The notes below the pieces were generated by a model. The model saw only the letters and a list, made by a program, of their open reading frames with translations, was not told where the DNA came from and did no database searches. 64,000 nt of DNA from Eucalyptus grandis (Eukaryota; Streptophyta; Magnoliopsida; Myrtales; Myrtaceae). The number at the start of each line of letters is the position of its first letter. The first letter of the stretch is position 1. This document shows positions 13,320 through 24,660 of this stretch, in pieces. The position numbers were made by a program, and so were the translations under genes. The DNA lies in NCBI RefSeq assembly GCF_016545825.1, contig NC_052616.1, positions 55,869,623-55,933,622 on the forward strand, in the 5' to 3' direction.

Positions 13320-16300
13320 TGTGACATCCCGATTTTCCAATTCTATTTTCAATAAATTGAGACGGGCATTTCGTTGGCACACATATAACTCTTTTCCTTG
13401 AGTCGGCCACTCATGTGAAAACTAGTCTATCAGGTGAAGCCGTTAAAAATTCTAATGCATCAGACTCGAGAATTTGACTAAGAAGCGATCTTTCGACCAA
13501 GCTAATCTGCAATGGTCATTACAGCACAATTAAAAATCGATTAGAGGTTGGAGATAGGTCGACTCGACAGAGGCATGTGATCAGGTGTGGGTGATTCCAC
13601 CAGATAGCACAATTCTTGTCGATCGGCACTAGACCGACTTTTCTGTCGATTGGGTACCCTGTCTCCGTATTTGAAACCTTAAGATTACCCCGACAACCGA
13701 AAGTTGCCAATGTTTCAAAGATGTACATTGTGGCTTGAGATGATCAATCACAGGTCAAATGCATGAAAAATTCTAAAGGCTACCCGGTAGGTTGGAGCGC
13801 GCTAGTATCGTGCTAAAGTGAAATTAACCGTGGAATTGAGATCGAATTCAGAAATTGGAAGTCAAGGTGTGTCACAAATCATTTTAGGATCATTGACTCA
13901 TCTTTGGAAAATTTTTCATGTAATCAGAATTTTTCAGAAATTAAATCAGAGAATGGCTATTTTGGCTCGAGAAATTAGTAGGCCCGCCTTTGGTCTTGCT
14001 TTTAGGACTTAAGTTGGTTCTATGGACAAATGAAGACGTGAACTGAAGTGTGGTGACATTGGATTAATTTTATGGACTTCAATTGGACTCAATTGGGAGA
14101 GAATTGAATGGAATTAAAGAAATTAATGTACAAAGTTTACGTGCCCCGGTGGAAAAATAAAATGGACCCATTGGAGAAAGGTTGTGGGAGATAGTGGAGT
14201 GTGACATCATCCATGAGGTCATGGTGGGTCATTTTTGTTGGGTTAAAGAAAAAGAAAAAAAAAGGGAATGGTCCCATCTCTCTCTCTCTCTCCTTCTTCT
14301 CTCTTCTTCCTCTCTACCTTCCGTTGGTTTCTCCTCCATCCTTGTTGTGCGAAGATGAGAAAAATGCAGAGGAGAAGCTGGTGCAGCCATGGCCGTCCGC
14401 TCCCGCTCGCACGCCGTCGTCGCCGCCACCGCCGCGTGTCCGCCCCGCGCCACCCGCGCACCGCTCGCCGGTCCACTCGCCTCTCCGCTCGCCTGGCCTC
14501 TTGTCACAGCTGTTGCATCAGCTCGTGCCAGAGCCGTTCGGCCACCTCCAACCACCGTTCGGGCCCCGCCTAGGTCCGGTTCGACCCCTCAACCTTCCCC
14601 GGTCCTTCTCCATCTCATCCAAGCTCCGAATCTACCCTTTCTCGGCCTCAAACTGCAGTGGATAGCAGCTGGAAAAATGGATATGGCAGCCCAGTTTTGG
14701 CCCATTTTGGCTGGCTTCCCGACCCCGGATGCTTGGCCCGCTTTGAAGAAAGTTGTTCCCCTCGGCGTCCCCGTCGTTTTGGTCCACTCGGCTCGTCATT
14801 TGAGTGAGTTTAACCCACTAAACCTTGATTAGAGGGTTAATGATGCTTTAGGTGTGTTTAGTTTATGTTAAGTGTTATTAGGTGGTTAGTTTAATTTAGT
14901 TAAGAATAGATTATATTAATGTGCTCGATTAACTTAAAGTTTTGACGTGACATAAAGGAATTTACTTTTGATTTATTTAAATATCTCGGAATTATTAAAT
15001 AATTTAATAATATATTATTATTCGAAATTATTAAAATATTATTATTTAATTATTTTGGAATAAATTTAATTATTTATTAAATTTCGAAAATTTTGTTAAG
15101 ACCCTAAATTCTCATAATTTCGTGCCGACCCTAAATTCTCGTAATTTTGTGCCGATTTCCTTTGTGAAGTCAGATTTTGAAATTGAAGATTAGATATTAT
15201 AAATTGAGTGTGGATCGTGAAAGATATGGATATTATTATTTAATATCGGAATAAATTTATTATTTAATTGATTTTCGGAATAAATTTAATTATTTAATAA
15301 ATTCTGAAAAATTATTTTGGAACCTTATTTTCTCAGAATTTCGTGATGATCGCTGCTGTGTTTTTAGAATTTGAATTTGATGAATGGATGTGGTAAATTG
15401 AGTGTTGATTGTGATAAATAGGGATTTTATTCATAAAAACCCAAGTGTTGGGTTTTAATGCAAAAATTGGATTTTCAATATTATATTAAATAGTGAGGTT
15501 TGAAAAAGTGAGATATTGGCTTTCTGGTTCGAAATTAGCGTGCCCCACACACATGGGTAATTTTTGGAATATTTTTAATATGAAGAAAAATGGCCGGGAT
15601 CACTATCTTAAGTAGAAGCGTTAAGTGAAATGCAAAGTGTCCTGGGGCCGAGTATGATTTGGCTGTGTGATAATTAAGAGGAATCGTCCTGGGCTGTTGA
15701 GCTGGACTTGCCCCTATATGGGATGCCCACGCGGTGGTTGCGGGTCGCAGTAGATTCTAGGCCCATGCTCCTTCGGGAATGTCGTCGATTTACTGACGAA
15801 GCCGCGCTCCATGGGGGGAGGCGATGCCTGGCTATATGCCAGTAGATAGCCGAACTACGAGTAGGCTATGCCCTTGTGTGGCAGTGAATAACAATTGAAA
15901 TGCATGTTGAGTGTTGTTGATGTGTCGGATTATGGGACGGAATTATGTGGCATGGAATGGGACGTGTCATAATGATTTAGTTTTATAATTAGGACCCCCG
16001 CGGTTTTTAGTTATATGAAAGTGAATGCGTTCCGGTTGTTTAAGTTCTTATTACTACATATGATTGAGTGATATGAATTGTGCTAACTTGCAGGAAGGAG
16101 TTGAGGCGAGGTAAGTTCTCTGTGTGATGTGATTAGGCCACCCTTGGGTGTATTTTCTTTCTAATAGGGGTTTAGGGGGTTGAACTTGCTAAGACATTGT
16201 CTCATCCTAATTTGGGGATTAAAATTTCAGGTCCCTGGTGGACGGAGCGGCTAGATAGCTTTGGTTGACCTTGAGGAGTTGCGGAGGTGAAATCATAATG

Positions 16301-16587
16301 ATTAGAGAACGTGTCAGACTTGTAGGTCATAGGACAGTTTCTTTTTAAGAGCCCGTCTTTTGTAGACTTTTGGCCGTAAACCTCTGTTTGTAATTCCGTT
16401 GAATTATGAAAGTGTTATGTTGTGGTTTTGATTCCTGCTTTTCTATCATGTATTTCATTGTCAGGGGTTTTATAATACGTTCCGCTTGCACAATAAGAAA
16501 TGAATGGGGTCGGCGACACTACCTGGGAATGTCGCATTTGCATGACCATGGTGGGATGTTGGCGCCCTCGAGGTTCGGGGCGTGACA
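13320..16587. mobile_element. Second-level nested solo LTR (TGTGACA...TGTCACG)
   Basis: Begins TGTGACATCCCGA and ends TTCGGGGCGTGACA, flanked by the perfect 5-bp duplication TGTAT at 13315-13319 and 16588-16592. Length 3268 bp. The start 'TGTGACATCCC' and end 'GGGGCGTGACA' are characteristic of long Del/Tekay-type Gypsy LTRs. No pol domains are present. The GC-rich segment 14,380-14,620 yields Pro/Ala/Arg-rich open frames (14,201-14,832) that I regard as leader sequence of the LTR transcript and not a gene. Younger than the surrounding LTR, since it interrupts it. Confidence 0.8.
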
Positions 16588-16989
16588 TGTATTGTGTGAG
16601 CTATATCTTCTTGTGTGAAGTTCTTTTAGGCATGTGTTCTGCATGGAATTGCTACCTTTATGTCTTGTCTATCACAAGTTTTGATTTCATGATTTTCAAA
16701 GATCATATGGATATTTAATTTACATGTTTTCCGAAATTGTGCAAGCTGGAATTTGGTAAATCTCAAAAAGGTCGTGATGTATGGATTATTCTATGTTGCA
16801 TGGACCCCATGGATTGTATTGACATAAGTGATTGGATCCTGCCGCATGTATGTTGATGATTGGAAATGCATATATAAACCATATGATGAAAATGATCTTG
16901 TTTGCCATCACATTATATGCCATGTTGAAATTGAACCACAATTGCTAATATAAACTGATAAATGAGAAGGCCGTCGGAGGTGTGAGTCG

Positions 16990-17400
16990 ACGATGCCCCG
17001 GGAGTGTCGGGATGCCTGGCTAGAGAGTGCCGGATGCCCGGTGGCCTTAAATGGTGTAATTCCGGAGGGTCCTCAGGAGTTTCGAGATGCCCGGTGGTAT
17101 ACGGTACATAATTCCGGAGGAGGGGGGGATTCTGGTGGTATGTCGGTACGTAATTCTGGAAACTCTGGAGGTTGGTGCCCGGGGGGATGCTTTGTGATGC
17201 TAGTTGATATGCGAGATGCCCGGCCAGGGAGTGTAAATGCCGGATGCCCGGTTGTATCTTGGATACATGCCCGAAGGTTCCTCGTGATGCCAGTTGGGAT
17301 ACGAGATGCCGGGAATGTGGGGGTGCCGGATGCCTGGTGTATCTTGGATACATGCCCAAAGGTTCCTCGCAATGCCAGTTTGGGCCCGAGCGATAAATGT
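16990..17400. repeat. Degenerate 'gatgcccgg' repeat block in the LTR
   Basis: Repeated words 'gatgcccggt', 'ggttcctcg' and 'gatacatgccc' recur through this GC-rich block, with a shorter counterpart at 36,184-36,320 in the related LTR. The long open frames on both strands here come from the repeat. Confidence 0.6.
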
Positions 17401-17518
17401 GGGATGCGAATATTGGTCCCGGGAAAGAGAAATGTGGTGGTCCAAAATGAAAGAATAAAAATTGGGAAATTGAAATTGAATTATGCATGGTATGGCAACA
17501 TGTATGCATGTGTGACAT

Positions 17519-17885
17519 GATGATGGTGAGTGCATGGATGTATGTGCACCTATGGCATGATGGTAAATGTATGACATGATGATGGTGAGTGCATGGATGT
17601 ATGTACACCTATGGCGTGATGATACATGTGTGACATGATGATGGTGAGTGCATGGATGTATGTGCACCTATGCCATGATGGTAAATATATGACATGATGA
17701 TGGTGAGTGCATGGATGTATGTGCACCTATGCCATGATGGTAAATATATGACATGATGATGGTGAGTGCATAGATGTATGTGCACCTATGGCATGATGGT
17801 AAATGTATGACATGATGATGGTGAGTGCATGGATGTATGTGCACCTATGGCATCATGGTAAATGTATGACATGATGGTGAAGGTT
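17519..17885. repeat. 59-bp minisatellite, six copies or more
   Basis: Units starting 'ggtgagtgcat' at 17525, 17584, 17643, 17702, 17761 and 17820 are exactly 59 bp apart and nearly identical. The related LTR at 34,453-37,356 has only short, degenerate versions around 36,440-36,570, so the array expanded in this copy. The His-rich minus-strand open frames are translations of it. Confidence 0.9.
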
Positions 17886-18565
17886 ATATGAGGATGTATG
17901 TACATGTGGTGTGATGACATATGCATGGCTTCAAATTAAGTTATGTATGGGTGCATGAATGACATGTGTTATGCTATGATTGTTATGATTGTATTGTGTG
18001 ATGCATTGAGTGGTTTATTGGGTCCTTTACCTATTGAGTGGCTGTACTCATCCCTTTTGGGGAATAACATTTCATACTAGATAAGATACATTTGCTGCCA
18101 CTGCCACTAGTAGATGGATCGGGTGGTTGGATATGACCGCGAAGAGGAGGATAGCAAAGGAAGGAACCTTTGGACGCCGACACTGATCGATGGACTTTCA
18201 GTATACGACTGTTGGAAGAGATGTCGATCATCTTTTGAAGTATAACCGAGTATAGAAGGCTATGTCATTTTGATGTGCCGATGAATGATTTCCATCTGGT
18301 TTAAGTAAATAAAAGTGTGTGGCTTTTACCTATAAATGTTTAGTTGGTGTGCATCGTTTTCTAAATATAGGGAAGGGAGTTGTTGGATATGCTTCCGTTA
18401 TATGAATTGCGTAAGGGACCGATCTAAAAGATATAAACCCCCAGGTTGTATGGACCCGTTGCAATTGAAATGGTATCAGATTGACATGTTATTAAGGTAA
18501 GTGAATGGTAATCGAACTGTGGCGACCCTAACAGATCGGGGGCCGTCGAGGGGTGCCACAGAGGA

Positions 18566-18728
18566 AGAGTTGGGGCGCGGGCCGGGCCAAGGCCATATCA
18601 GGCCCAACCCAATCCCTCTTAAGCATTTTTTTTTTTTGCTTTTTTGTTGTTTTTTGTTTATTTTTTTATTTTAATTAAAAATAAAATTTAACTTTCTTTT
18701 ATATGCAGTTGAAAATTAGGTGTCAACA
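18566..18728 (-). repeat. 5' LTR of the Tat/Ogre-like element, remaining part
   Basis: Continues from 11794 after the duplicated GAGGA: 'agagttgggg', 'atccctcttaagcatt', then T-rich sequence and the terminal GGTGTCAACA. It aligns with 4,556-4,713 of the other LTR. Confidence 0.8.
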
Positions 18729-19649
18729 AGCCTCGACCAACTCAAGCTTGCCTAGATCAATTGAGCCTCGAGCTTGTAGACTTAGGTCATGGCCGGTCGC
18801 TAGGTTGTTGGCTATCACCGAGGCACAAGATTGATGAATGATGAAGGAGAAAGGAAAAGAAAGAAAAGAAAAAGAAAAGAAAATTAATAATTTTTATTTA
18901 AAAAATTCAAAAATATATATATATATATATTTCTAAAATATATTTCTAAAAAATATTTTTTAAACAAATGTTTTATTAACCAAGGACCCAAAGACTAGGA
19001 AAATATTTGGGATAATTTTTTCCAGCTCATTCAAAGGGGAAATCATTTTTCTAAACTTAAACTTTTGTAGGAGAACCTTTTTTTGTTGACTTGTTTTTCT
19101 AAGTGAAGCAAACACCAAAAAATGTGAAAAATGTGAAAAATATATTCCTGAAAAATAATTTTTGGGAAATAAATGCACCCTACAAGAATAAGTTTCAATC
19201 GGAAGATTATAATGTAGTAAGATTCATGCATGGTAATCAAAAATCAAGCTAGGGACGAGCTATAATTATTAGGGGAAGACCCTCAACATTTTGAAAGGCT
19301 AGAGGCATTCCAATATTACAAACTTAACTCGGTTTGTCTAGTGAAACAACAAAGAAAACTCGAAGGCAGATGGAGAAGCACAAGTACATAGAAACGATTA
19401 TAGATTCTCTTGAGAGAGCGTTGGCTACCATTATTGATCTTCATTGTATCTGCCAGATTATGAGGGGCATGCCGGACGAGACCCTAGCGCAACAAATATG
19501 CAATAGAGACAAATATAATGAGTTAGCAAGACAAATATAGTTCCATAAGCGACAAATTAAGTTATTGTTTGACAAAAGCTTAATCCTACTAGATGTATTT
19601 CCAAGGAGAGTAGTTTATGATTTTGCTCTTCTTTGAATTGCAAAAGCAG
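18729..19649. other. Transposon debris left of the CRK duplication
   Basis: No gene recognised. 18,950-19,190 contains words such as 'ggaaatcatttttct' and, at its end, 'gggaaataaatgcaccct', which resemble degenerate termini of a hAT-type non-autonomous transposon; a matching opposite end is not visible. An AT dinucleotide run lies near 18,915-18,930. The 68-residue plus-strand open frame at 19,334-19,540 has no motif I recognise and no visible gene context. Confidence 0.35.
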
Positions 19650-19699
19650 CTTATATTATTTGTGCTCCGAATGGAGAAGGCCCACTTCGAGGTCTGAAG

Positions 19700-20370
19700 A
19701 CTTAATATCAATCTAGGCAGCTGTTTGTGTAATTTGTCCAAAGTCTTCTTTACAAGACCAAGGTACCTACATTGCTGCTTCTTGTGACATTCTTACCTCT
19801 TCTTCAGCTTGGGAGATTGCGAGGAAAAGAGGCACAAGAGTTGAATGGTATCAGCTAATTTGATTTTCATCTAATTTGTTGAGGTTAAGATTCATATTTT
19901 GGTTGGCAATACAAGATAAGCTACCTATATTTCAAGGAATTGACATATAGTCTTCTAATCAAGGCCAATCTCTCTGTTTTTTGTGCCATGAAAGCACTGA
20001 GATAAGATCCCATTTGTTCTTTGGATGCAGCTTCTCTAAGCAAGTCTGGTAGACTGCCCTTCAACTTTGTTTTCCTAATGCAGCGGGCTATGAAAGGGAG
20101 AGATTTTCATTGGTATTTGGTGAAATTTTTGTGGAATTGCTGCATGTATTTCATCTAGAAGGCAGAAATGAGCTGTTACATGCCCAAAGTATTCATCTTA
20201 TTGGTGGCATTATGATTGCTTTTTAAGTCAAGTATAGTTTTGAAGGTTGAAAGAGCATGAAGAATCAGATTTTTGTCCTTGATCTTTTCTATTATATATG
20301 CTACATATATATCAAACATACTCTTAATTTGTATGATTAGTATATCTGATTCCTTAAGAAAAATAAAGAA
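19700..20370 (+). mobile_element. LINE 3' end (zf-RVT region) in a CRK intron
   Basis: Plus-strand translation in pieces gives 'SAWEIARKRG' near 19,810, 'CFLCHEST..RSHLFFGC' near 19,990 and 'RNELLHAQSIHL' near 20,165. These resemble the zinc-binding C-terminus found after reverse transcriptase in plant L1-type elements. Several stops break the frame. The sequence ends in an A-rich tail about 70 bp from the CRK membrane exon. The same insertion sits at the matching distance in the right unit, so it predates the duplication. Confidence 0.65.
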
Positions 20371-20384
20371 ATTTAATAATTTTC

Positions 20385-22557
20385 TCATTTATATGACATA
20401 GATAGTTTGCAGAAAAAATAAAGGCAAATAGTTGATTTACCGTCCTTTACTTTGAAAACTTCATGCATCCTCTTTCCCTTTCTCCGAAGCATCCAACAAG
20501 TGAGAAAGAGAATTATCACAAAACCTCCAACAGACATGGTAGTGGTGATGGTAATCACGGTAGATTTGTTGCTTTTTCCTGCACACACATACCATTACAT
20601 ATATGAGACCATCGCCAAATTAATTTTAAAACATTTTAGATGAAAACATGTTTAATATTTATACATTCTAACACTTCATTTCACTAGGTTGGAATTAGAC
20701 CTAAGACTAGCGCATGAAGATTGGCAATTTACCAAGCAAAAAGGTGCCTTAAAATACGGGTCAAAAGACAAACATAATGAGTACGCGTAAAGAGCAAATA
20801 TTTAGAAGAAATTAAGCTGTAATCCATAACTGTCCATCTCTCAAAATTCCATTATTTTCCTTATTTCCTTGTGGGGATAAATTCAATCCTAACAATGCAC
20901 TCGCCTTCATAATCCTTTGCATAAAAACTGAGGTAAGAAGGCCTTATATTCAAAATAAGAATTTAGCTGGATACTAAAAGTTGATCTCAATAAGGTAAGG
21001 CCTAAGTACAGCAAGGGGACTAAATAGTTGCATTTGCTAAGTTCTTGTTTTGAACATAACCTTTTCATGATATCAGATAATGTAATCATAAATCTTTACA
21101 TAAAATTTCAATATAATTTTTCTAATCAATTATTGCCAGAAATCACTAATACGGTAGTTTGTGTAATACATAGTTTAGAGTAAAATTATTCACATTAGTG
21201 TGCCATATAAAATGGCTCAACATGACTGATCATCATGTTAGTAATTGATCGGAAATATTATATTGGTAAAATTGACATATTTAGATCTGATTTGACATCT
21301 AGTATTAATTCGGTAATTATCCTTCCCATTTGAGTGCACCATTTGTTTGTAGGAGATTAACCATTAATTGATTAAAAGCGACATTTAACCAATTGTTATT
21401 TAAAGTCTAATCTCGTGAGTGGATGTAGAACTGCTCAAAAAGGTAAAATGAACTTCCGTAAAATTCAGAAAAAAGGAAAAAAGGACACGAAAAATTTACA
21501 TCACCAATCAAATCGAGAGGACAGAGAGAGAGAACGAGACTCAGGAAAGCCCCTAGAATCCATCCCAAAACTTGATATGTTGAACCATTGACAGCACTTC
21601 ACATTTTATTTTTGTTAAAAAAAGTTGAATCTGAGAATTTAAACTATTGAGTAGGATAACCAGTTTATCAAAAAATTAAATAGATCAGATATTTATTGTA
21701 TAGAGGAAGAAAAATAATAAAATCAAACACTTACTTTTTGGTCTGGTCTCGGGAGCTGGAGGACGCAGAAGCTGGGATGGCGGAGGCACCGGGGCCGCCA
21801 TGGCCGAGACATTATAAAACGGGAACAGCTCGAACCTGACGCCGCAGACCAGAGTGAAACTCCTCCCACCTTGCTTATCCAGGGGGAGGTTCGAGATCAT
21901 ATCCCGAAGGCACCGGTAGCAGTCCAACGGCGTCAAGTCCGGCGTGCACTGCGCGAGGGTGTACAGCTTCTGCAGGCTCGTCAAATTCGCCTCCTCGACC
22001 GCGAATTTCTTCCCCGACCCGCCGTCGCGAGCCCTTGTGCTGATTTTATCCATGGTCTGTCCCAGGACTTGTACGAACCGGGTCGGATCAGTGACGTTCG
22101 TAGTGTTGGGCGTCGTGTAAGAAGGCTTCGTTTCGAAGGACGAGAAGAAAGACCTGTTGTCGTACCTCAACATGCACTCGTCGTACCAGATCGTGGCGAC
22201 TCGCTGGAGGCCGCATCTTCGGAGGACATCACGCTTTCCAGTGGCCACACAGTCGCTGCACGTGGAGATGCTGACATCGCCGCGGCAGAGAAAGAGCCCA
22301 TGGGCTTGGTCGGGACGGTCCTGGCCAGCGGTGGCGGTGGCAAAGCCGTTGGTGCTGGTCGTGGCGTTGGAGGAGAGGGAAGAGAGGACGGTGTTGAGGT
22401 TGGACTCGTAGGTGGAGTTGGGAGTGAAGAAACTAATGCGTGCGCAAAAATGCTTTATATAGGTGGGGGCAGCTTCAGCACTGAAATTCTGGACGAAGAC
22501 GAAGAAGAAGAAAGAGGAGAAGGAGAGGGAGAGGAAGATGGTGAAGCAAGAACTCAT
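20385..22557 (-). CDS. Kinase-less CRK copy: signal peptide, two DUF26, membrane segment
   Basis: Exon 1 is 22557-21735 (823 bp) and exon 2 is 20578-20441 (138 bp), the same lengths as in the intact CRK to the right. The start is the ATG matching that gene's start; an in-frame ATG further out at 22659 is not needed. The product has a hydrophobic signal peptide, a first DUF26 with C-x8-C-x2-C (CRGDVSISTCSDC), a second (CTPDLTPLDCYRC), a Pro-rich linker, and a membrane helix (MSVGGFVIILFLTC) followed by basic RRKGK. No kinase exon follows on this strand: sequence left of the intronic LINE is transposon debris. If intron 2 is read through, the frame ends at 20385, giving 338 residues with a short cytoplasmic tail, like plasmodesmata-located proteins. 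The last base of exon 1 is A where the other copy has G, which could weaken the donor. It may be expressed or a truncated pseudogene. Confidence 0.7.
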
Positions 22558-23317
22558 GATTTGCCAGGCTGATGAATTGATTGGGCTTGCGCACGAGTAC
22601 GGGCAGAAGATTGTAGGAAGAAGAAGAGCATGTGGAGAATCAATTTTGATGAACAACAATATCTTAGGATAAGTAATTGCAGCATGAACAGTACCAGGTC
22701 CAGAAAACCGTTATTTTCATGCGTTAGAATTCAGGGCAACAAAATAGAGAGTAAAGGCAACGAAATAAAGAGTAAAAGCGAGAAAGAAAATCAAGACACA
22801 AGATTTATTCTAATTCATTTTCAAAGTAGGGTTATATCTAGTAAAAGATTTCACTATAATTAATATCCGCACATCTCTGTTACAACTCTCAATTATAAGA
22901 GAAATATTATATATACTTAGTACTTATTTATAGATTTAAACCCAAGCAATCAATAAAATATGAGCCACAAATTCTGAAAATCCTTCGGCGTCGGCACCCT
23001 ACTACCCCTACCGAGGTGGCCCCCTGGATCTCTGTTTGCACAAGATAAAGCAGGACACCTGTACTTTCTTATCGATGGGAAGTATCAACCACACCATACC
23101 ATGCTCTTAAATTAAAACAAGGGGCACCATTACAAATCAAAATTTGAGCACATAGTTTTGAGCATTATAAGTTTGAAATACTATTCCTTGCGACATATTT
23201 AGGAGTTCTGTAACATATAAATTGATATCTAAAATCGTGAAAGGCTGTTGTATTATATAATTTTTTGCTCTGTCAAATGGGGTTTTCGACAATTCAATAC
23301 TACCCGGTCTGCGGTCG

Positions 23318-23480
23318 TTGACCAAGTCAAGACGTTACAGCGACAGGAGGTGGGGTTAGTTAGGTGAGGATGGTGAGGATGGAAGACAGCATTTGCCTCG
23401 CACGAGGTCGTTGACCAAAGTCAATTGCGTTGAAGCGTTCTTATTTGGCTCTACGTGGAGACAGGAAGAGGAAAAGTCAA
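23318..23480. promoter_or_regulatory. W-box cluster upstream of the kinase-less CRK
   Basis: TTGACC at 23318 with AGTCAA at 23325, TTGACC at 23411 with AGTCAA at 23419, and AGTCAA at 23475. AGTCAA is TTGACT on the gene's strand. This gives five WRKY-type sites within about 165 bp, some 760-920 bp upstream of the start codon. The arrangement is conserved in the right duplication unit. Binding is inferred from the known WRKY consensus. Confidence 0.6.
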
Positions 23481-23835
23481 AACATGTGTACCAATGATGT
23501 CGATGGAGAGAGAGAGAGAGAGAGGGGATTTTGGTGGTGCTTATAGTTTTGATTTTTCCATCAAAATTTAGGTACGTTTAACATTGTAGTTTCCTTCTGA
23601 CAAAAAACAATACCTTACATTCCAACACTAAATAGTATCATTTCTTCAAAAGCACCTCTTACAGATATTATCCATAAACACTATCACCTCCTGGGTGGGC
23701 AAGTCCATTTATTCCTACCTCAATTGTCATTCTACAAGTCTAGCGATGAAATTATCACATAAACATAATATACATATAGTTCATTCTGCAAGAGTGAACT
23801 CACAAGAGAGCTATTCGATCTGACGTTCGAATTTT

Positions 23836-23904
23836 GTATACATACATACATACATACATACATACATACATACATACATACTTATATATATATATATATA
23901 TATA
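23836..23904. repeat. (CATA)n then (TA)n microsatellite
   Basis: About eleven CATA/TACA units followed by about ten TA units. The right unit has only a short 'catatatatatgtgtgtgtatgtatg' counterpart near 34,090, so the array grew after duplication. Confidence 0.9.
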
Positions 23905-24301
23905 TTTACACACGCGTGCTAAGTTCACTAAATAATTTTGTTCAAATGAGCGTGACTCGCGTCATAGATTGAATTAGACGCAATTCTAGTAACGTTGCCG
24001 TGGGTTCACAAAAGTTGAATGATGTTGAGTGAGTTTGGACTGTTTCATCCTCAATCTCAAGTGGAGACTTGGAAAGATAAGTCAAGGATAATGATGTAGA
24101 CGAAATTGGAGATTAGCAAGGGAGGGAGGGAGGGAGAGAGAGTGAGAAAGAGAGAGAGACATGGAAGACATTTATGCTACTTACAAATAACATAGTCAAA
24201 TTTACATAAGTTTTCATCAACGTAATAAGGATGCTCGAAGAAAATGAATTCTCTACATTGAGTTCCATGTCATCAGAAACTGCTACATTAAATTATAAGA
24301 C

Positions 24302-24660
24302 AAGTACATTGGAAGTCCTAAAACTTATTATGAAAGTGCAATTGAGTCATAAAATTAATTATGAAAGTACAACTAAGTCTTAAAATTTTGAAAAGTCTTA
24401 AAATTTTCAAAAAGTACAATCAAGTTATAAAACTTGTCGCGAAAGTGCAAATGTCTCCTACAACTTTCAAAAAAGTACAATCAAGCTCTAAAACTTTCAA
24501 AAAAAATGAAATCAACATAAGGATTTTATTGGACAAATTTGACAAGTCTTAGGATTTGATTATATTTTTTTGATGATTTTGGGACTCAATTACACTTGTA
24601 TGACAAGTTTTAGGACTTAATTATATTTTCATAACAAGCTTTAGGACTTCTAATATACTT
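24302..24660. mobile_element. MITE 1, left unit
   Basis: Starts AAGTACATTGGAAGTCC and ends GGACTTCTAATATACTT, which are inverted relatives; the inverted similarity runs about 45 bp ('aaaacttattatgaaagtgcaattgagtc' type arms). Length 359 bp, no coding capacity. Direct-repeat words (gacaagttttaggactt and similar) recur inside. Counterpart at 37,527-37,817, so it predates the duplication. Confidence 0.7.

Larger units (their letters stand above)
11795..18560. mobile_element. Solo LTR (TGTGGCA...TGCCACA), itself interrupted
   Basis: Starts TGTGGCATCCC and ends GGGTGCCACA, giving 7-bp terminal inverted repeats with TG/CA ends. It is flanked by the 5-bp duplication GAGGA at 11790-11794 and 18561-18565. 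Without the nested insertion it is about 3.5 kb. It has no internal coding region or second LTR, so it is best read as a solo LTR left by LTR-LTR recombination. A relative ends identically at 37356. The length and termini suit the Del/Tekay group of Gypsy chromoviruses, but that is inference. Confidence 0.75.
3016..18728 (-). mobile_element. Non-coding Tat/Ogre-like LTR retrotransposon, minus strand
   Basis: Two direct LTR copies (3016-4713, and 10220-11794 joined to 18566-18728) enclose about 5.5 kb of internal sequence. Orientation is minus. The LTR start TGT(T/C)GACACC is at the high-coordinate end of each LTR. A polypurine tract (minus strand AAAGAGGGGCAGC) abuts the LTR at 4713, so that one is the 3' LTR. 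I found no gag, protease, integrase or reverse transcriptase in 4,733-10,219, so it is a non-autonomous, large-derivative type. The outer flanks (TTCAG at 3011-3015; AGCCT at 18729-18733) do not match, so no target duplication is visible. The family name rests on LTR termini and polypurine tract only. Confidence 0.7.

Noticed and set aside
14201..14832. Pro/Ala/Arg-rich open frames
   Set aside because: Leader-type sequence inside a solo LTR with precise target duplications; open on both strands because of GC richness.
16913..17667. 231-residue His-rich minus frame and 175-residue plus frame
   Set aside because: Translations of the 59-bp minisatellite and 'gatgcccgg' repeats.
21871..22572. 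233-residue plus open frame opposite the DUF26 exon
   Set aside because: Antisense shadow of a conserved exon; the same shadow appears opposite the other CRK (31,827-32,624).
22557..22659. Upstream in-frame ATG giving a longer N-terminus for the kinase-less CRK
   Set aside because: The extra 34 residues precede a good signal peptide and are absent from the paralogue, whose start aligns with 22557.
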